A stretch of 64,000 nucleotides of DNA from Byssothecium circinans. Lineage: Eukaryota; Ascomycota; Dothideomycetes; Pleosporales; Massarinaceae. A model generated the notes under the pieces. The model had not been told where the DNA came from. It worked only from the letters and a program-made list of their open reading frames with translations, and did no database searches. Positions 54,071-64,000 of this stretch are shown piece after piece (the first letter of the stretch is position 1; every line of letters starts with the position of its first letter). The position numbers and the translations under genes are program-made. Location: the NCBI GenBank assembly GCA_010015675.1, contig ML976991.1:845017-909016 (forward strand), in the 5' to 3' direction.

Positions 54071-55124
54071 CTACTCAACGAACTTCTTGACGTCTGAAGC
54101 AAAGTTAGTGTTGATCTGTGCTGGTTGGTTGGATTCACTTACTCTGCAGCCAGTTGATGTACTCCTTCTGCTCCTTGTGGTCAATGTAGTCGGGCACGAA
54201 CAGAGCCATCCGCGTGTTGATGCCACGCTCCTCCAGGTACTTCTCGAGCAGGATCTGAAGGTCCTCGTCCAAGTTGCTGAAGGGAGGGCCGGAGTACAGC
54301 GTCCGCCTCTGCCAGTCCTTCTCCGCGGTTGCCGGGTCGGCGAGATCGCCGGAGGGGAAGTACCATAGGTCCTCGATCAGGAAGTCGCCATCCTGAGCCG
54401 TGGCGTCAATGGCAAGAGCACCTTTTCCGGGTCGCTCAATGCGGATGTTGACGTGCGCGGGGAAGCCCTGCTGACCACCGTCCTCCTCGTCGTAGTCTTC
54501 GGCCAGCTCCTCGCGATCGGCGGGCGCAACATGGTCCTCGGGAGCGACGCGGACGTTGCCATCGCGGCCGGCACCCTGGTTGATGGCGCCCTTGGTGTTG
54601 GCACCGCCAGACTGTCCGTCGACCATGTCATCTACCTCGTTGTCGTACAAGGCCGCGTCGGTCTCTTCGTTCGGCACGTTGTTGTTGAGATCGGCCGTGG
54701 TGAAGGTCACGCGGATGTTCTCGTCGCCAAAGGTGCGCGTCAGGACGACTTCTTGGTGGCCGGGCTTGTCTTCGAGCGTGAATTCGCTGTGGCTGAGATA
54801 CTCCTGGATGTTGGTGGTGAGATCCTCCTCGTCCTTGAGGTCCTCCTCCATGGAGATCTCATTCTGGAGCTTTGCGACCAGCTCTTCTTTGACTGTGCCT
54901 GTGTTAGCCAGCAGCTCAATGCTTGCAATTCCATCGTGCGTACCATCTGAGTCTTGCCTCCGTACGGCGGACATGTGGAAGGAAGATGTGAGACGCGGCA
55001 CCGACTTCGACCATGATGGCTGAAGAGCTGCTGTCCTCAGTAGGGATGGTTGCGGGCGGATGACGGAGGTGAAGCGGGCGGCCGAGCGCGGCGCTGCGCG
55101 TGCAATATTCCTGAGGGCGTACAT
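54071..55124 (-). CDS. mam33: Mitochondrial matrix acidic protein MAM33 (p32/C1QBP family)
   Basis: Three exons on the minus strand: 55124-54944, 54898-54143 and 54093-54071, 319 aa. The N-terminus MYALRNIARAAPRSAARF to LTSSFHMSAVRRQ is a mitochondrial presequence. The mature protein is very acidic and has the p32 core blocks: EELVAKLQNEISMEEDLKDE, FTLEDKPGHQEVVLTRTFGD, VNIRIERPGKGALAIDATAQ, PPFSNLDEDLQILLEKYLEE, LFVPDYIDHKEQKEYINWLQ. The last exon gives NVKKFVE, the expected C-terminus, and is missed by a simple ORF that reads into the intron. The first intron (54943-54899) is 45 nt with no stop, so unspliced RNA also stays open. In yeast Mam33 assists respiratory-chain biogenesis and mitochondrial translation. 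Confidence 0.9.
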
Positions 55125-55513
55125 TTGGATGTGTAAATGTATCTTAAGGGAATAAGAAGAGGTCGAAAAGAAGGTGAGAATTCAATGAAGATGAGGTTGT
55201 GGTGATGCGCAGAGCACTCGAAAAGTCAATGTGGGTCCAAGCGTAGTATTTCGTCAGGGCTTGGCGTGTCCAGAGCTTCAATGACACCTCCGGCCTCCGC
55301 GCCGCTGTCGGATCAAGGGCAATCCTAACTCGGTGGTGGTGCTCTACCAGACCGCAATTGCAACTTTTCTGCCGGTGACTCGGAACTACATTCTTCCTGA
55401 AAGTCCTTCCTCGCCCGCGCTTTCAAGCATTCGCACATCCGTCACGGCCCGAGTACATGTACATGATATCCTTGACTTGAAGCTTGCGCACTGTAGCAGT
55501 TCGGGAATTCATA
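55125..55513. promoter_or_regulatory. Bidirectional promoter between mam33 and ctp1
   Basis: 389 bases between the start codons of two nuclear genes for mitochondrial proteins, transcribed outward. It must hold both promoters and leaders. No specific element is claimed. Confidence 0.6.
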
Positions 55514-56699
55514 ATGGCCGCACCTTCAGAAAAGAAAAAGGTACTGGCTCCGAGGAACATACCGTATCTCGGTAACTAACATGCGATAGCCGAGTGCATT
55601 GCGCTCAATTATTGCTGGCGCGACAGCAGGAGCCGTAGAAATCTGTACTATATCCCCTCCTACGACTCAACACCTTCCGCTGACCATGCGACAGCAATAA
55701 CGTACCCTGCCGAATGTATGCGACTGCGATCCTCCCACCTGAGCGAGCCATCCTGACATGCGCATAGTTGCCAAAACCAGATCACAGCTCAACCGACGGT
55801 TACCAGATGGCAAGAAGCTCCCATGGCCTCCACTCGGCAAACAATGGTATGCTGGCTGCACGACACTCATAATTGGCAATTCGTTGAAGGCTGGAATACG
55901 TGCGTTGCATCTGAACAACTATGAGAGACCGGCAGTCTAACTTGGGCTAGGATTCGTCGCATTCGACATGTACAAGAGCCTCCTCGCAGACGCCGAAGGC
56001 AAGATATCAGGACCAGCAACCGTCATAGCCGGTTTCGGAGCCGGAGCCACAGAGTCCCTCTTCGCCGTGACGCCCTTTGAGAGTATCAAAACACAGCTTA
56101 TCGACGATCGCAAGTCGGCGAACCCACGGATGCGAGGCTTCTTACACGGTTCGAAGATAATAGCCCAAGAGCAGGGCATACGGGGGTTCTTCCGGGGCTT
56201 CGTTCCCACGACTGCCCGACAAGCGGCTAATTCCGCCGTACGCTTCTCAAGCTATACTGGGTTGAAGCAGCTGGCACAATCGTACGTCGCTCCGGGAGAG
56301 AAGTTGGGGGCGGCGAGCACGTTTGGTCTAGGTGGACTGGCTGGTGTCATCACAGTGTATACGACTATGCCCATAGATACGGTCAAGACGCGGTATGTTC
56401 GAGCTCACCCGTCAACGCGCAATACTGACCCTGTGAAACAGGATGCAGTCAATAGAAGCACGGAGTCTGTACAAGAACAGCTTCCAGTGCGTGGCGAAGA
56501 TCTTCAAGGAGGAAGGTCTTTGGACGTTCTGGTCCGGTGCAGTCCCTCGATTAGGGCGGCTGATACTCAGCGGCGGTATAGTATTCACCATGTACGCCAC
56601 CTCCTTCCTTTACAAGATTGGAGTTACTAACCTAAGAGCAGGTATGAGAAGTCAATGGAGTTCATGGACAAGCTTGACCCTCATGGTCGATACATTTGA
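55514..56699 (+). CDS. ctp1: Mitochondrial citrate/tricarboxylate carrier
   Basis: Seven exons: 55514-55540, 55590-55644, 55695-55715 (21 nt), 55768-55899, 55951-56392, 56442-56591 and 56642-56699; 294 aa, the usual size of mitochondrial carriers. Three repeats are visible, each with the P-x-[DE]-x-x-[KR] signature or a variant: PAEFAKTRSQ, PFESIKTQL and PIDTVKTRM. The blocks SIIAGATAGAVEISITYPAE, RFVAFDMYKSLLAD, GFFRGFVPTTARQAANSAVR and SGAVPRLGRLILSGGIVFTM match the citrate transport protein rather than other carriers. It exchanges citrate for malate or other dicarboxylates across the inner membrane and feeds cytosolic acetyl-CoA. Six introns in under 1.2 kb hide the gene from ORF scans. 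It shares a promoter with mam33. Confidence 0.93.
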
Positions 56700-57722
56700 G
56701 CCCCATCATCTTTCAATCTCTCGCGGACGATGCATCGCTGCGGACTCGCACGAGAAAGCACTCGACATGGACCGTTTTCCATGAAGCTGAACTGCATGGA
56801 ACTCTTGTACGATATACGGTACTTCATAGATAGGAGAGGCAGGAAGGTGCAAGACATGTAGTTGAACGAAGCAGCCATACATAGATTGGACTGAGAGAGC
56901 CCCTCAGTTATGACTGCAGGCTTTGAATGAAACCAAGTGGGCCAAAAAAACTTATGTTTCTGTGCTCCAAGCTGAACAAGTTGGTAAGCCCGCCCACACA
57001 TTTCGAGTGCAGATTTCATCGCCCTTTCCTACAGATGCGCCTCGCCAAGAGCCACAGAAATGAATTGCCTGCATGAAATTGGCACTATCTCCTCGCAAGC
57101 TTTGCCGAAGTGAGTAAAGGATAGCTCATCTCCATCTCTGTCCACAACTCCACACGCTGGTCCTACTGGGGAGAAATCTACGCAGCCAAGAACGAGGACG
57201 TGAGATGTAGCAGAATGAGCCGCCCACCCTCTTAGTCTGCATGCGCCTGACAACCGTGCGGAGTTAGTCTCAACAACAGATTTGAAGTGCCGGCGCAAGA
57301 CTAGCCCTACGAGGCTCGTATTCGGCCCCAACCAAGCTCGGCAGCGGGGCCAAAACATCAGAACAACAGTTTTCCGATGTCAAATCGTCATTAACAACAG
57401 CAGTACTGTCAGCCCATCCGTAAATCGTCCCCGTCTTGTAAGAATTTACCCTGGATCTCGTTGGATGGAGACTATTAACTGCCTGTCAACAGGACTAAAC
57501 CCAGAGCACGGACAAGGCAGCTTGACCATCTCAGGAGGGCAGTCATTTGAATGCGGTGGCGTATAGCTGAATGATAAGAAAAGAAGAGCTGTGCATAAGT
57601 ATTCTATCTCCTATATATTCTCATCCGGAGGCTTGGTTACCGATCTTTCCACAGATTCGTTGCTCATCGCTCTCTACGCCCGTAACTTCGCGACCACTTC
57701 CCGTGCGTAGCCACAGGGCTGC
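56700..57722. other. Intergenic, no gene supported
   Basis: The 3-prime flank of ctp1 and promoter of the Zn2Cys6 gene. ORFs at 56681-57019 and 57029-57358 (minus) and 57282-57566 (plus) overlap without domains. Confidence 0.4.
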
Positions 57723-60700
57723 ATGGAACATTTTCCTCCAATAATGTCTGACCTATCCTCGACCACTTCCTCCCCACCATTCGGTGCACCTCCCGATGAA
57801 GGTCAGCCAACCGCTACGGACGATCAGAAGACGTCTCGAGAGCTACCTCGTACTCGACGCAGGAACCGTCTAATCACCTCTTGCCTGGAATGCCGAAGAC
57901 GGAAGCTTAAATGCGACAAGCAGCAGCCTTGCATCAACTGCACCAAGTTCTCACGATCATGCATCTTCATCCAGGTCGACCCGCAGGCCCAAGCAAAACT
58001 TGCCGAAGTCAAGGAGAAGATGGGCATGCTTGAACGGACTTTGGAAGAGGAAGTTGCATCAAAAACCCCATCGAAGCGCTCGATTAAATCACCGTCATAC
58101 GAAGCTCCTGTGCTTCCAGGCCAAGAGCCGGGTTATAGCGATCAGGAAGAAGACGACGATGTGAAGGGTCTTGAGTCGAACGAGCTCCTCGTACAAGATG
58201 CGTCCTACTATGAAGACGATGACAACGATGATATCGTTGACTTGGGGATTTCTATGGGAAAGCTTAGGATCACTGAACGAATCGGTGGTTTGGTCCGACC
58301 TCGCCTAACGGAAGAGGTGAGTACTGCAGCGCAAGAGCGGAAGTCTGGCCGTACTTTACCTTGCCCCAAACATGGATAACATTGGGGAACTTGTATGAGG
58401 GAAGAACTAGATACAACTTGCTAACCGATGAGCCAGCTCAAATCTGCTCTCAAAGGCATACCCGAAGACAACGCCCCCAACCCCTTCGCCGGCGGCTCTC
58501 CACAGTCATGGATGTCTCCAGGAAGCGATTACGTCGCACCTTCATCAAGATTCATCTTCAGTCCAAACGCGGACAACGCATCTCTATTAGCTTATCTTCC
58601 CTCAAAAGTTCTCGTCGACAAGCTTGTAGCACATTACTGGCAAGTCGTGCATGTCATCGTACGTACTGTCCATCGGCCGTCGTTCGAACGCCACTACCAG
58701 GTGTTTTGGAAGAACGTCAATATTCGACTGGAGCCAAGGCCCTCTTTTCAAGCATTACTATTTGCTATGCTTTTAAGCTCCATCATCTCCATGCCAGAAG
58801 ACAAGGTTTTGACTGAGTTTGGAGTCGAGAAGCAGAGTTTGGTGGATAATTTTAGGCAAGGGACTGAATCTGCACTTGCAAGAGCGAACTTTCTGCAGAC
58901 TACAAAGCTGGAGACACTCCAGGCGTTTGTTACCTATCTAGTAAGTGCCTCTGTGACTGTGACCCACTATAAGAACGTTTTCTCATTGCTACCCAACAGC
59001 TACCACTCTGCCGGGCAGAAGTCTCTCGCGCCCACTCCGCTCTAGTCGGGACTTGTATTCGTCTCGCCGAATGTATGGGCTTGCACCGCGATCCATCCTC
59101 CTACACGAACAACCCCATAGAAATCCAAATCCGTCGCTTGATTTGGTTTCAAGTAGCATACCTCGATCTCCGAACGTCCGAAGCCACGGGACCCCGCCCG
59201 CAAATCCGTCGTGACGAATTCGACACCCACTTCCCCCTGAACGTCGATGATGACGAACTAGAACAGGCCGCCCAGCGCGGTGAACAAGTCACTGAAGACA
59301 GCAAACACTTCACTGCCATGACAATCACCCGAATGCGACTGGAATGCTGCGAGATGTTTCGCTTCATGGCAGCGGAACGACCCAAGCCAGAAAAGAACAC
59401 CGAAACTGGAGAAAAGAAGACAACGCTCACTTCATTACTGAGCCGGATCCAAGCCTTCAAAGCTGGGATTGAGAAGACGTACCTCCCCATGATGAGCAAG
59501 AGTAACCCGCTCCATGTTGTGGCTATGGAAATGTACGGCATTTTAAGCTCTAGACTATACGTTATGCTTTTGCACCCATTCGCATCGAATGGTAAACGGC
59601 ACATGCCGGAGCGACTTCGCCAGATTATGCTGTCGGGCTGCATTATGATTGTCGAGCACACGATGAACATTGAAACACAGCCCATGCTGGCACAATACGG
59701 TTGGTACATCGGCGCTCTCCACCAATACCACAGCTCGCTCCAATTGATTGTAGAGATGTACGTTTCGCCACCAGATCCAGCGTTCGCCGCACGAGCCTGG
59801 CGGTGTTTGGATTACACATTCGACCTGCCTGCCGGCCTTTCACATCACGCAAAGGGCCGTATGGTGCTGAGTGAGCTAGCAGGTCGGAGTACATATGCTT
59901 CAATCCGGAGACTTAGAGCCCCGACAGACATGCCACACGCAGGTCCGCGCGCCTCCGTTCCTGAAGATTTGGTATCGGGGACTAGCTCTCAACAACTGAG
60001 AGTCGAACATCAAGGTTCAAGACAGAGAAGTCCATCAACGAATTCGAATTACAGTACCGGGTTCCCGGCGAGCAACAACCCATACCCTCAACACCAACAT
60101 CAACATCAACAACCACTTCCCCAAAAACCTATCGAACAATCCCAACCGCCTCATCTCCACCAATACAATCCCGGCCCCATACCCATGAAAGGGCCCCTAG
60201 GCTCGATGCCCCAGACAGACTGGGGATCCTTCGATGTCGATACATCGGCGGCGCATTTACCGCCCGTCACCAACACAGATCCTCTGTTCAATTTCGCCAC
60301 TCTCATGCCTGACCGTCCTCCTGCTACGGGGCCTGCGGATGCATTTACGTCATTTGCGGGGATGGCGGGATCAGGACCTTCAACAGGGGGAGGTGCAGGT
60401 GGTGGAATGGATATAAGTGCGAATACGTATTCGAACACAGGTACGGCAAGCGGGAGTGCGAGGACGACAAGTCCGACACCCATGGACTCTGCGCTCAATG
60501 ACATTGATTGGGTAAGCATGCTCCTATCTCAACCTCATCCTTCTCATTTTCCTCATCATCCGTGTTTTATAGCACTCCCCCGTCGCCCTCTTATATCTCG
60601 CTTCCCTTCCCACACTCATGTACATTCGCCTTTCCTATCCCTTTCTACCTCTCCCTCCCTATCAGAATACCATCCCTCGCTCTTACCTTTTCTATCGCCT

Positions 60701-61005
60701 TCCCCGTTCTATGTTCGGCGAGAGTGTCGTTGTTACTGATCGTGAGGAACGTGTCCATCACCATCAACCCGATTGCATTAACGGAAATGAATATACGCAC
60801 GGATATGAAAACGAACATGGACGTATGCTGACGTATTCTTGTTCTCCGCGTACAGAATGAATGGGATGATCTGCTTGGAGGCGCAGAGATGGGCGTGGGG
60901 AATATGGTTATTCCGCCGTTTACCTTTCCGAGTTTTGAGCCGGGCGGGTTGGAGTGGGGTGCCGGGAGCCAGGGTCAAGGTAGGGGGAGGGGGAGGAGTG
61001 GATAA
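57723..61005 (+). CDS. Zn(II)2Cys6 fungal transcription factor
   Basis: Four exons: 57723-58316, 58437-58940, 59000-60511 and 60856-61005, 919 aa. The DNA-binding cluster is Cys54, Cys57, Cys64, Cys70, Cys73 and Cys80 (CLECRRRKLKCDKQQPC, then INC and SRSC), followed by a linker and a short coiled coil (KLAEVKEKMGMLERTLEEE). Residues ~240-560 form the fungal-specific regulatory domain (YWQVVHVIVRTVHRPSFERH, GTCIRLAECMGLHRDP, RRLIWFQVAYLDLRTSEATG). The C-terminal third is Gln/Pro/Gly-rich, a possible activation region. The last intron is 344 nt, the longest usable here; the 49-residue final exon (NEWDDLLGGAEMGVGN onward) looks coding. No target genes can be named, and no biosynthetic cluster lies beside it. 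Confidence 0.85.
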
Positions 61006-61517
61006 TGTAAGGCTGAGAATCGTGAAGGGCGAAGGAGTATATGAGGGGGGAAAGGTGATGGGAGGAGGGACTTTTGTGGGAAAGCGACGATACTCTCTCT
61101 CTCTCTCTATATATATACTAAGGCACGGCTGGCCCTCTTTCACTAACACTGTACCTCCATAGTTCCAACTGTGATTTAAGGAACGCGAGAAAGTATACTA
61201 ACTATTCATGGTCTATTTACATTATCTAAGCAGGCAGACCAGTTGACGAATTTCCTCCAATGGCTGCCTGATACCAGGGTATGAAAGATGGGTAAAACCA
61301 AGCTGCCCACCGACAATACTAACTATATAAAGGGTAGGCTATAATGCTCTAGAGACTGTAATCGCGCCCATTTGTTGGGTTGTCAGAGACCGTGGTTCCA
61401 GAGAGGCCATCTGGACCGCTTTCGGCAGTGATTGTTCAGATGTTTGACCTGGCATCTGGGGGGTTGGGATCGACTGCGACAATAGTTCTAGGGTGTGAGG
61501 GGTCGGCAATGATACTA
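61006..61517. other. Intergenic, CT/TA microsatellite
   Basis: Includes a (CT)n(TA)n microsatellite at about 61094-61118. No gene seen. Confidence 0.5.
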
Positions 61518-62460
61518 TTATCTATCCAGGGAAGCAATTATTGGATTCGACTGTGAGGGTGCGGTTGCGATTGGTTTTGGATTTGGAGGATACATATTGG
61601 AGTTACCGGGGACGGGATTGTTAGACGGTGGGATTGGATTGTTTGGAGAAGGTTGTCTAGAGTGAATAGACTGCTGGGTTGGTATCGGTGAAATTTGCGT
61701 AGGAACCGGTGGTTGCAGAGGGCGGAACGAGGCGATAGATGTGTCTGTGGTAGATGCCATAGTTTCGCATTTGTCGATGAGTTCGGCTTCACTGTCGTGG
61801 TACTGTTGGTAGGAGAATCTGGGAAGTTGATGAGTGATCTGACTATGAAAGACAGAGATGACTTTAGCCCGAAAAGTCAACAGCACGTCTAAAACTATCG
61901 ATATCACATAAAAATTCCATCTCGAAAAGGTAGGTTGACGACAGCTGCAACCCGTAGATATAGCCGGTAGAAATTGATCGCTAGGGGTCAAAGGCACCTG
62001 CAAGTCCCCAGCAGAACCATGCAGGCCAACTATATGGAGAAAAGGCTGCCAGCTATGCATTCTCGGGAAAGTAAGCGGTGAATTTGGTGGTTTTGACCTT
62101 TGAAAGAGAGATTTAAAGAGTCTGTCAAATAATGCTGCACATCATGCTAGCAGATAGAGCCTGACGGCACGTACGAGCTGACGGAAGAAATGGAAAGTAA
62201 CGACGATGGCTGAGTGACCGATATCCATGAAGTTTGGAGCTGAGAGTCGTGTCGTTGGATACTGGGCAGTGGCAGTTGTGGCAGTCTAGGCAGACCTGAA
62301 TGTACTGTACGCCTAATATCACAAGAGATGACTCTATCTCTTCCGGAAGCACGTCGAGGTGACTCGGCTGTATTCTCTATCCTACCATTCGATAGGGGTT
62401 TTTCTGTTATTGGGATGCAGGGCCTGGTCAACCAGGTCTACGAGTTTCGGCTGGTTTCAT
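61518..62460 (-). CDS. Pro/Ser-rich hypothetical protein
   Basis: Three-exon model on the minus strand: 62460-62442, 62403-62175 and 61818-61518, 182 aa, divisible by three with canonical GT-AG at both introns. The start has a good context (ACTACCATGAAACC). The first intron would be only 38 nt and the second 356 nt, both unusual here, so the model is tentative. The protein starts MKPAETQKPLSNGR, continues with a Ser/Arg-rich stretch, then FSYQQYHDSEAELIDKCE, and ends in a long Pro/Ser/Asn-rich region (QPSPNNPIPPSNNPVPGNS). No domain is recognised. It is divergent from the TSR4 gene across 227 bases. Confidence 0.42.
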
Positions 62461-62687
62461 GGTAGTGGTCCAGGTCTTAGAATTGCTTGTGACTTATGGG
62501 GAAATGTTGCTGCAAAATAAAGAAAAGCATCATGTGAACTATCTGGTTTTGCTGAAGTGGAGAAGATGAGCGACGCGCTAGCTGCCTGCGCCACAGGCGC
62601 CACATCTTTATCGATAAGCACAGATTTTATTATTCCCCGCCAAAAAGTGCCCGCCAGCCATCATTTTCGCGCCCGAACCACTTGATC
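62461..62687. promoter_or_regulatory. Probable divergent promoter, hypothetical gene and tsr4
   Basis: 227 bases between two start codons. Contains the inverted pair GCGCCACAGGCGCC near 62590. No factor is identified. Confidence 0.4.
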
Positions 62688-64000
62688 ATGCCACCTTACG
62701 AGAGCGACTCCTCCGACGAGGGCGAAGAATATACCGAGACCAATGTTCTCCTCGGATATGCTTCAGAAGAGCCTTCTGGCGACACAATATCCCACCTCGG
62801 TGGTCACCCGGTTTGCTTCCCCCACCACAGCCGCGGAGCCCCAACACTGACCACCATTTCAGACATGGATTGATGATAAAACAGCGCCTTCGGGTGCCCT
62901 TGCGAAGTGTAAAGTCTGCAACGGACTTCTCACACTCCTTCTCGAACTGAATGGCGAGCTTCCCACTCACTTTCCAGGCCATGAAAGACGGCTGTACATT
63001 TGGAGTTGTAGGAAGAAGACGTGTCGGAGAAAAGAAGGGAGTGTTCGAGGCATACGGGGTGTGCGGATAGCAAAGGGTGCAGCGTCTAAGCCCAAGGCAA
63101 CCTCGAAGCCTGAAAAAGAGAATAAGCAAGAGGAGAAGCCACAACCTCAGCTGGGAGAATCACTGTTTGGCGTCAACAACGGAACGAGCAGTGCATCCGC
63201 AGCAAATCCTTTCACAAACCCCTTCTCCCCGAATGGCGTGAATCCTTTTTCCTCAAACAGCGCAAACCCATTTGCAAAGCTAGCACCATCTATCCAAGTG
63301 ACAGACGACAAAAAGGACGAATTATCCACAAGACTTCCCCAGTCCTTTGCCGACAAAGTTCGCCTCTCATCACCTCCGCCTAGCCAGCCAGCCCGCCCTC
63401 ACGAACCGTGGCCAGCAGAGTCCGCGTTTCCTCCAGCGTACCCGCATTACTACCTTGATGCTGAGTACGAGACATTAGATGCGCCCCCCACGCCCCAAAT
63501 ACCCAGTAACGTGCGGCTGATGGAAGTGGATGACGAGAGCAATGACAAGGGCGGTGGAAAAGCCGATAACGAGGTGTTCGAAAGCTCGCTCGACAAGACA
63601 TTCCAAAAGTTTGCCGACCGTGTAGGGCAGAACGCAGAGCAGGTGCTACGATACGAGTACAAAGGCAAACCACTACTCTACAGCGACAAGGATGCTGTTG
63701 GAAAAGCTCTGCACGCTCATTCAGAGAACGGCTCATCCTCGAATGCAAAGGTGGCCGTGTCGAAAGGAGGAGCAGGCATTCCGCGCTGTCAGAACTGCGG
63801 CGCAGACAGGGTTTTTGAAATGCAATTGACAACGCACACCATCACAGAACTCGAAGCCGATGAGATGAGCATTGACGGGATGGAATGGGGCACTATTATC
63901 CTTGGCGTCTGCAGCAAAGACTGCAAGCCCAATGATGTGCCTGAGGGGGAGGTTGGATATGTGGAAGAGTGGGCTGGTGTTCAGTGGGAAGAGCTTGCTT
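62688..64000 (+). CDS. tsr4: TSR4/PDCD2-family ribosome biogenesis protein (partial)
   Basis: Exon 1 62688-62810 and exon 2 62863 to the window edge; the frame is open at 64000, so the C-terminus is missing. About 420 residues are visible. The N-terminus is acidic (PPYESDSSDEGEEYTET) with the conserved VLLGYA block, then HLGGHPTWIDDKTAPSGALA and the first cysteine pairs (CKVCNGLL, CRKKTC). A Ser/Pro/Asn-rich insert follows. The C-terminal PDCD2 domain begins near YEYKGKPLLYSD and has CQNCGADRVFEMQL and GVCSKDC. Yeast Tsr4 is a dedicated chaperone of ribosomal protein uS5 (Rps2) and is needed for 20S pre-rRNA processing. The donor at 62811 (GTTTGC) is weak but needed to reach TWIDD in frame. 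Confidence 0.9.

Overview
This window looks like nuclear DNA of a filamentous ascomycete (Pezizomycotina, most likely a dothideomycete; the class is inferred from protein style and not proven). The genes carry short introns, mostly 42-60 nt, with GTRNGY donors, CTAAC/CTGAC-like branch sites and YAG acceptors. Markers of this group include a Zn(II)2Cys6 regulator, a Clr5-ankyrin protein, an AcrB-type protein and a fungal CP2/Grainyhead factor. No bacterial operons, tRNA, rRNA or CRISPR arrays were seen.

Layout. Bases 1-8760 form a gene-poor, decayed left end. It holds a disabled A/B-barrel gene (1060-1732), a secreted HExxH metallopeptidase (2660-4450), a second disabled gene (5528-6156) and a seven-helix membrane protein (6505-8020). 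It also holds three of four copies of a short dispersed repeat whose differences look RIP-like; the fourth is at 22.3 kb. Bases 8763-24000 are mainly housekeeping: a proline-rich hypothetical, AcrB (-), a mitochondrial hot-dog thioesterase (-) divergent from a LYR protein (ETFRF1/LYRM5 type), a methyltransferase (-), the deadenylase CCR4 and a SEC14 lipid-transfer protein. Bases 24497-33000 hold a charged protein of unknown function that ends in a minisatellite, an APH-like kinase-fold protein, a possible 42-residue membrane peptide and a 1,244-residue Clr5-ankyrin protein. Bases 33300-42276 hold a tiny secreted peptide (-), a coiled-coil protein and the CP2/Grainyhead factor with long flanking intergenic DNA. 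Bases 42277-47785 are almost gene-free apart from one orphan exon. Bases 47786-64000 hold a coiled-coil protein (-), a triple-KH RNA-binding protein, a BTB protein, the p32-type matrix protein MAM33 (-) divergent from the citrate carrier CTP1, a Zn2Cys6 regulator, a small Pro/Ser-rich protein (-) and the start of TSR4, which runs off the right edge.

How the genes relate. There is no biosynthetic cluster. The clearest functional arrangement is two head-to-head pairs of nuclear genes for mitochondrial proteins with compact shared promoters (15705-15946 and 55125-55513). Post-transcriptional RNA control appears in CCR4 and the KH protein. Candidates for something little described are the secreted peptide, the secreted metallopeptidase, the hairpin repeat and the frame break in the thioesterase gene.
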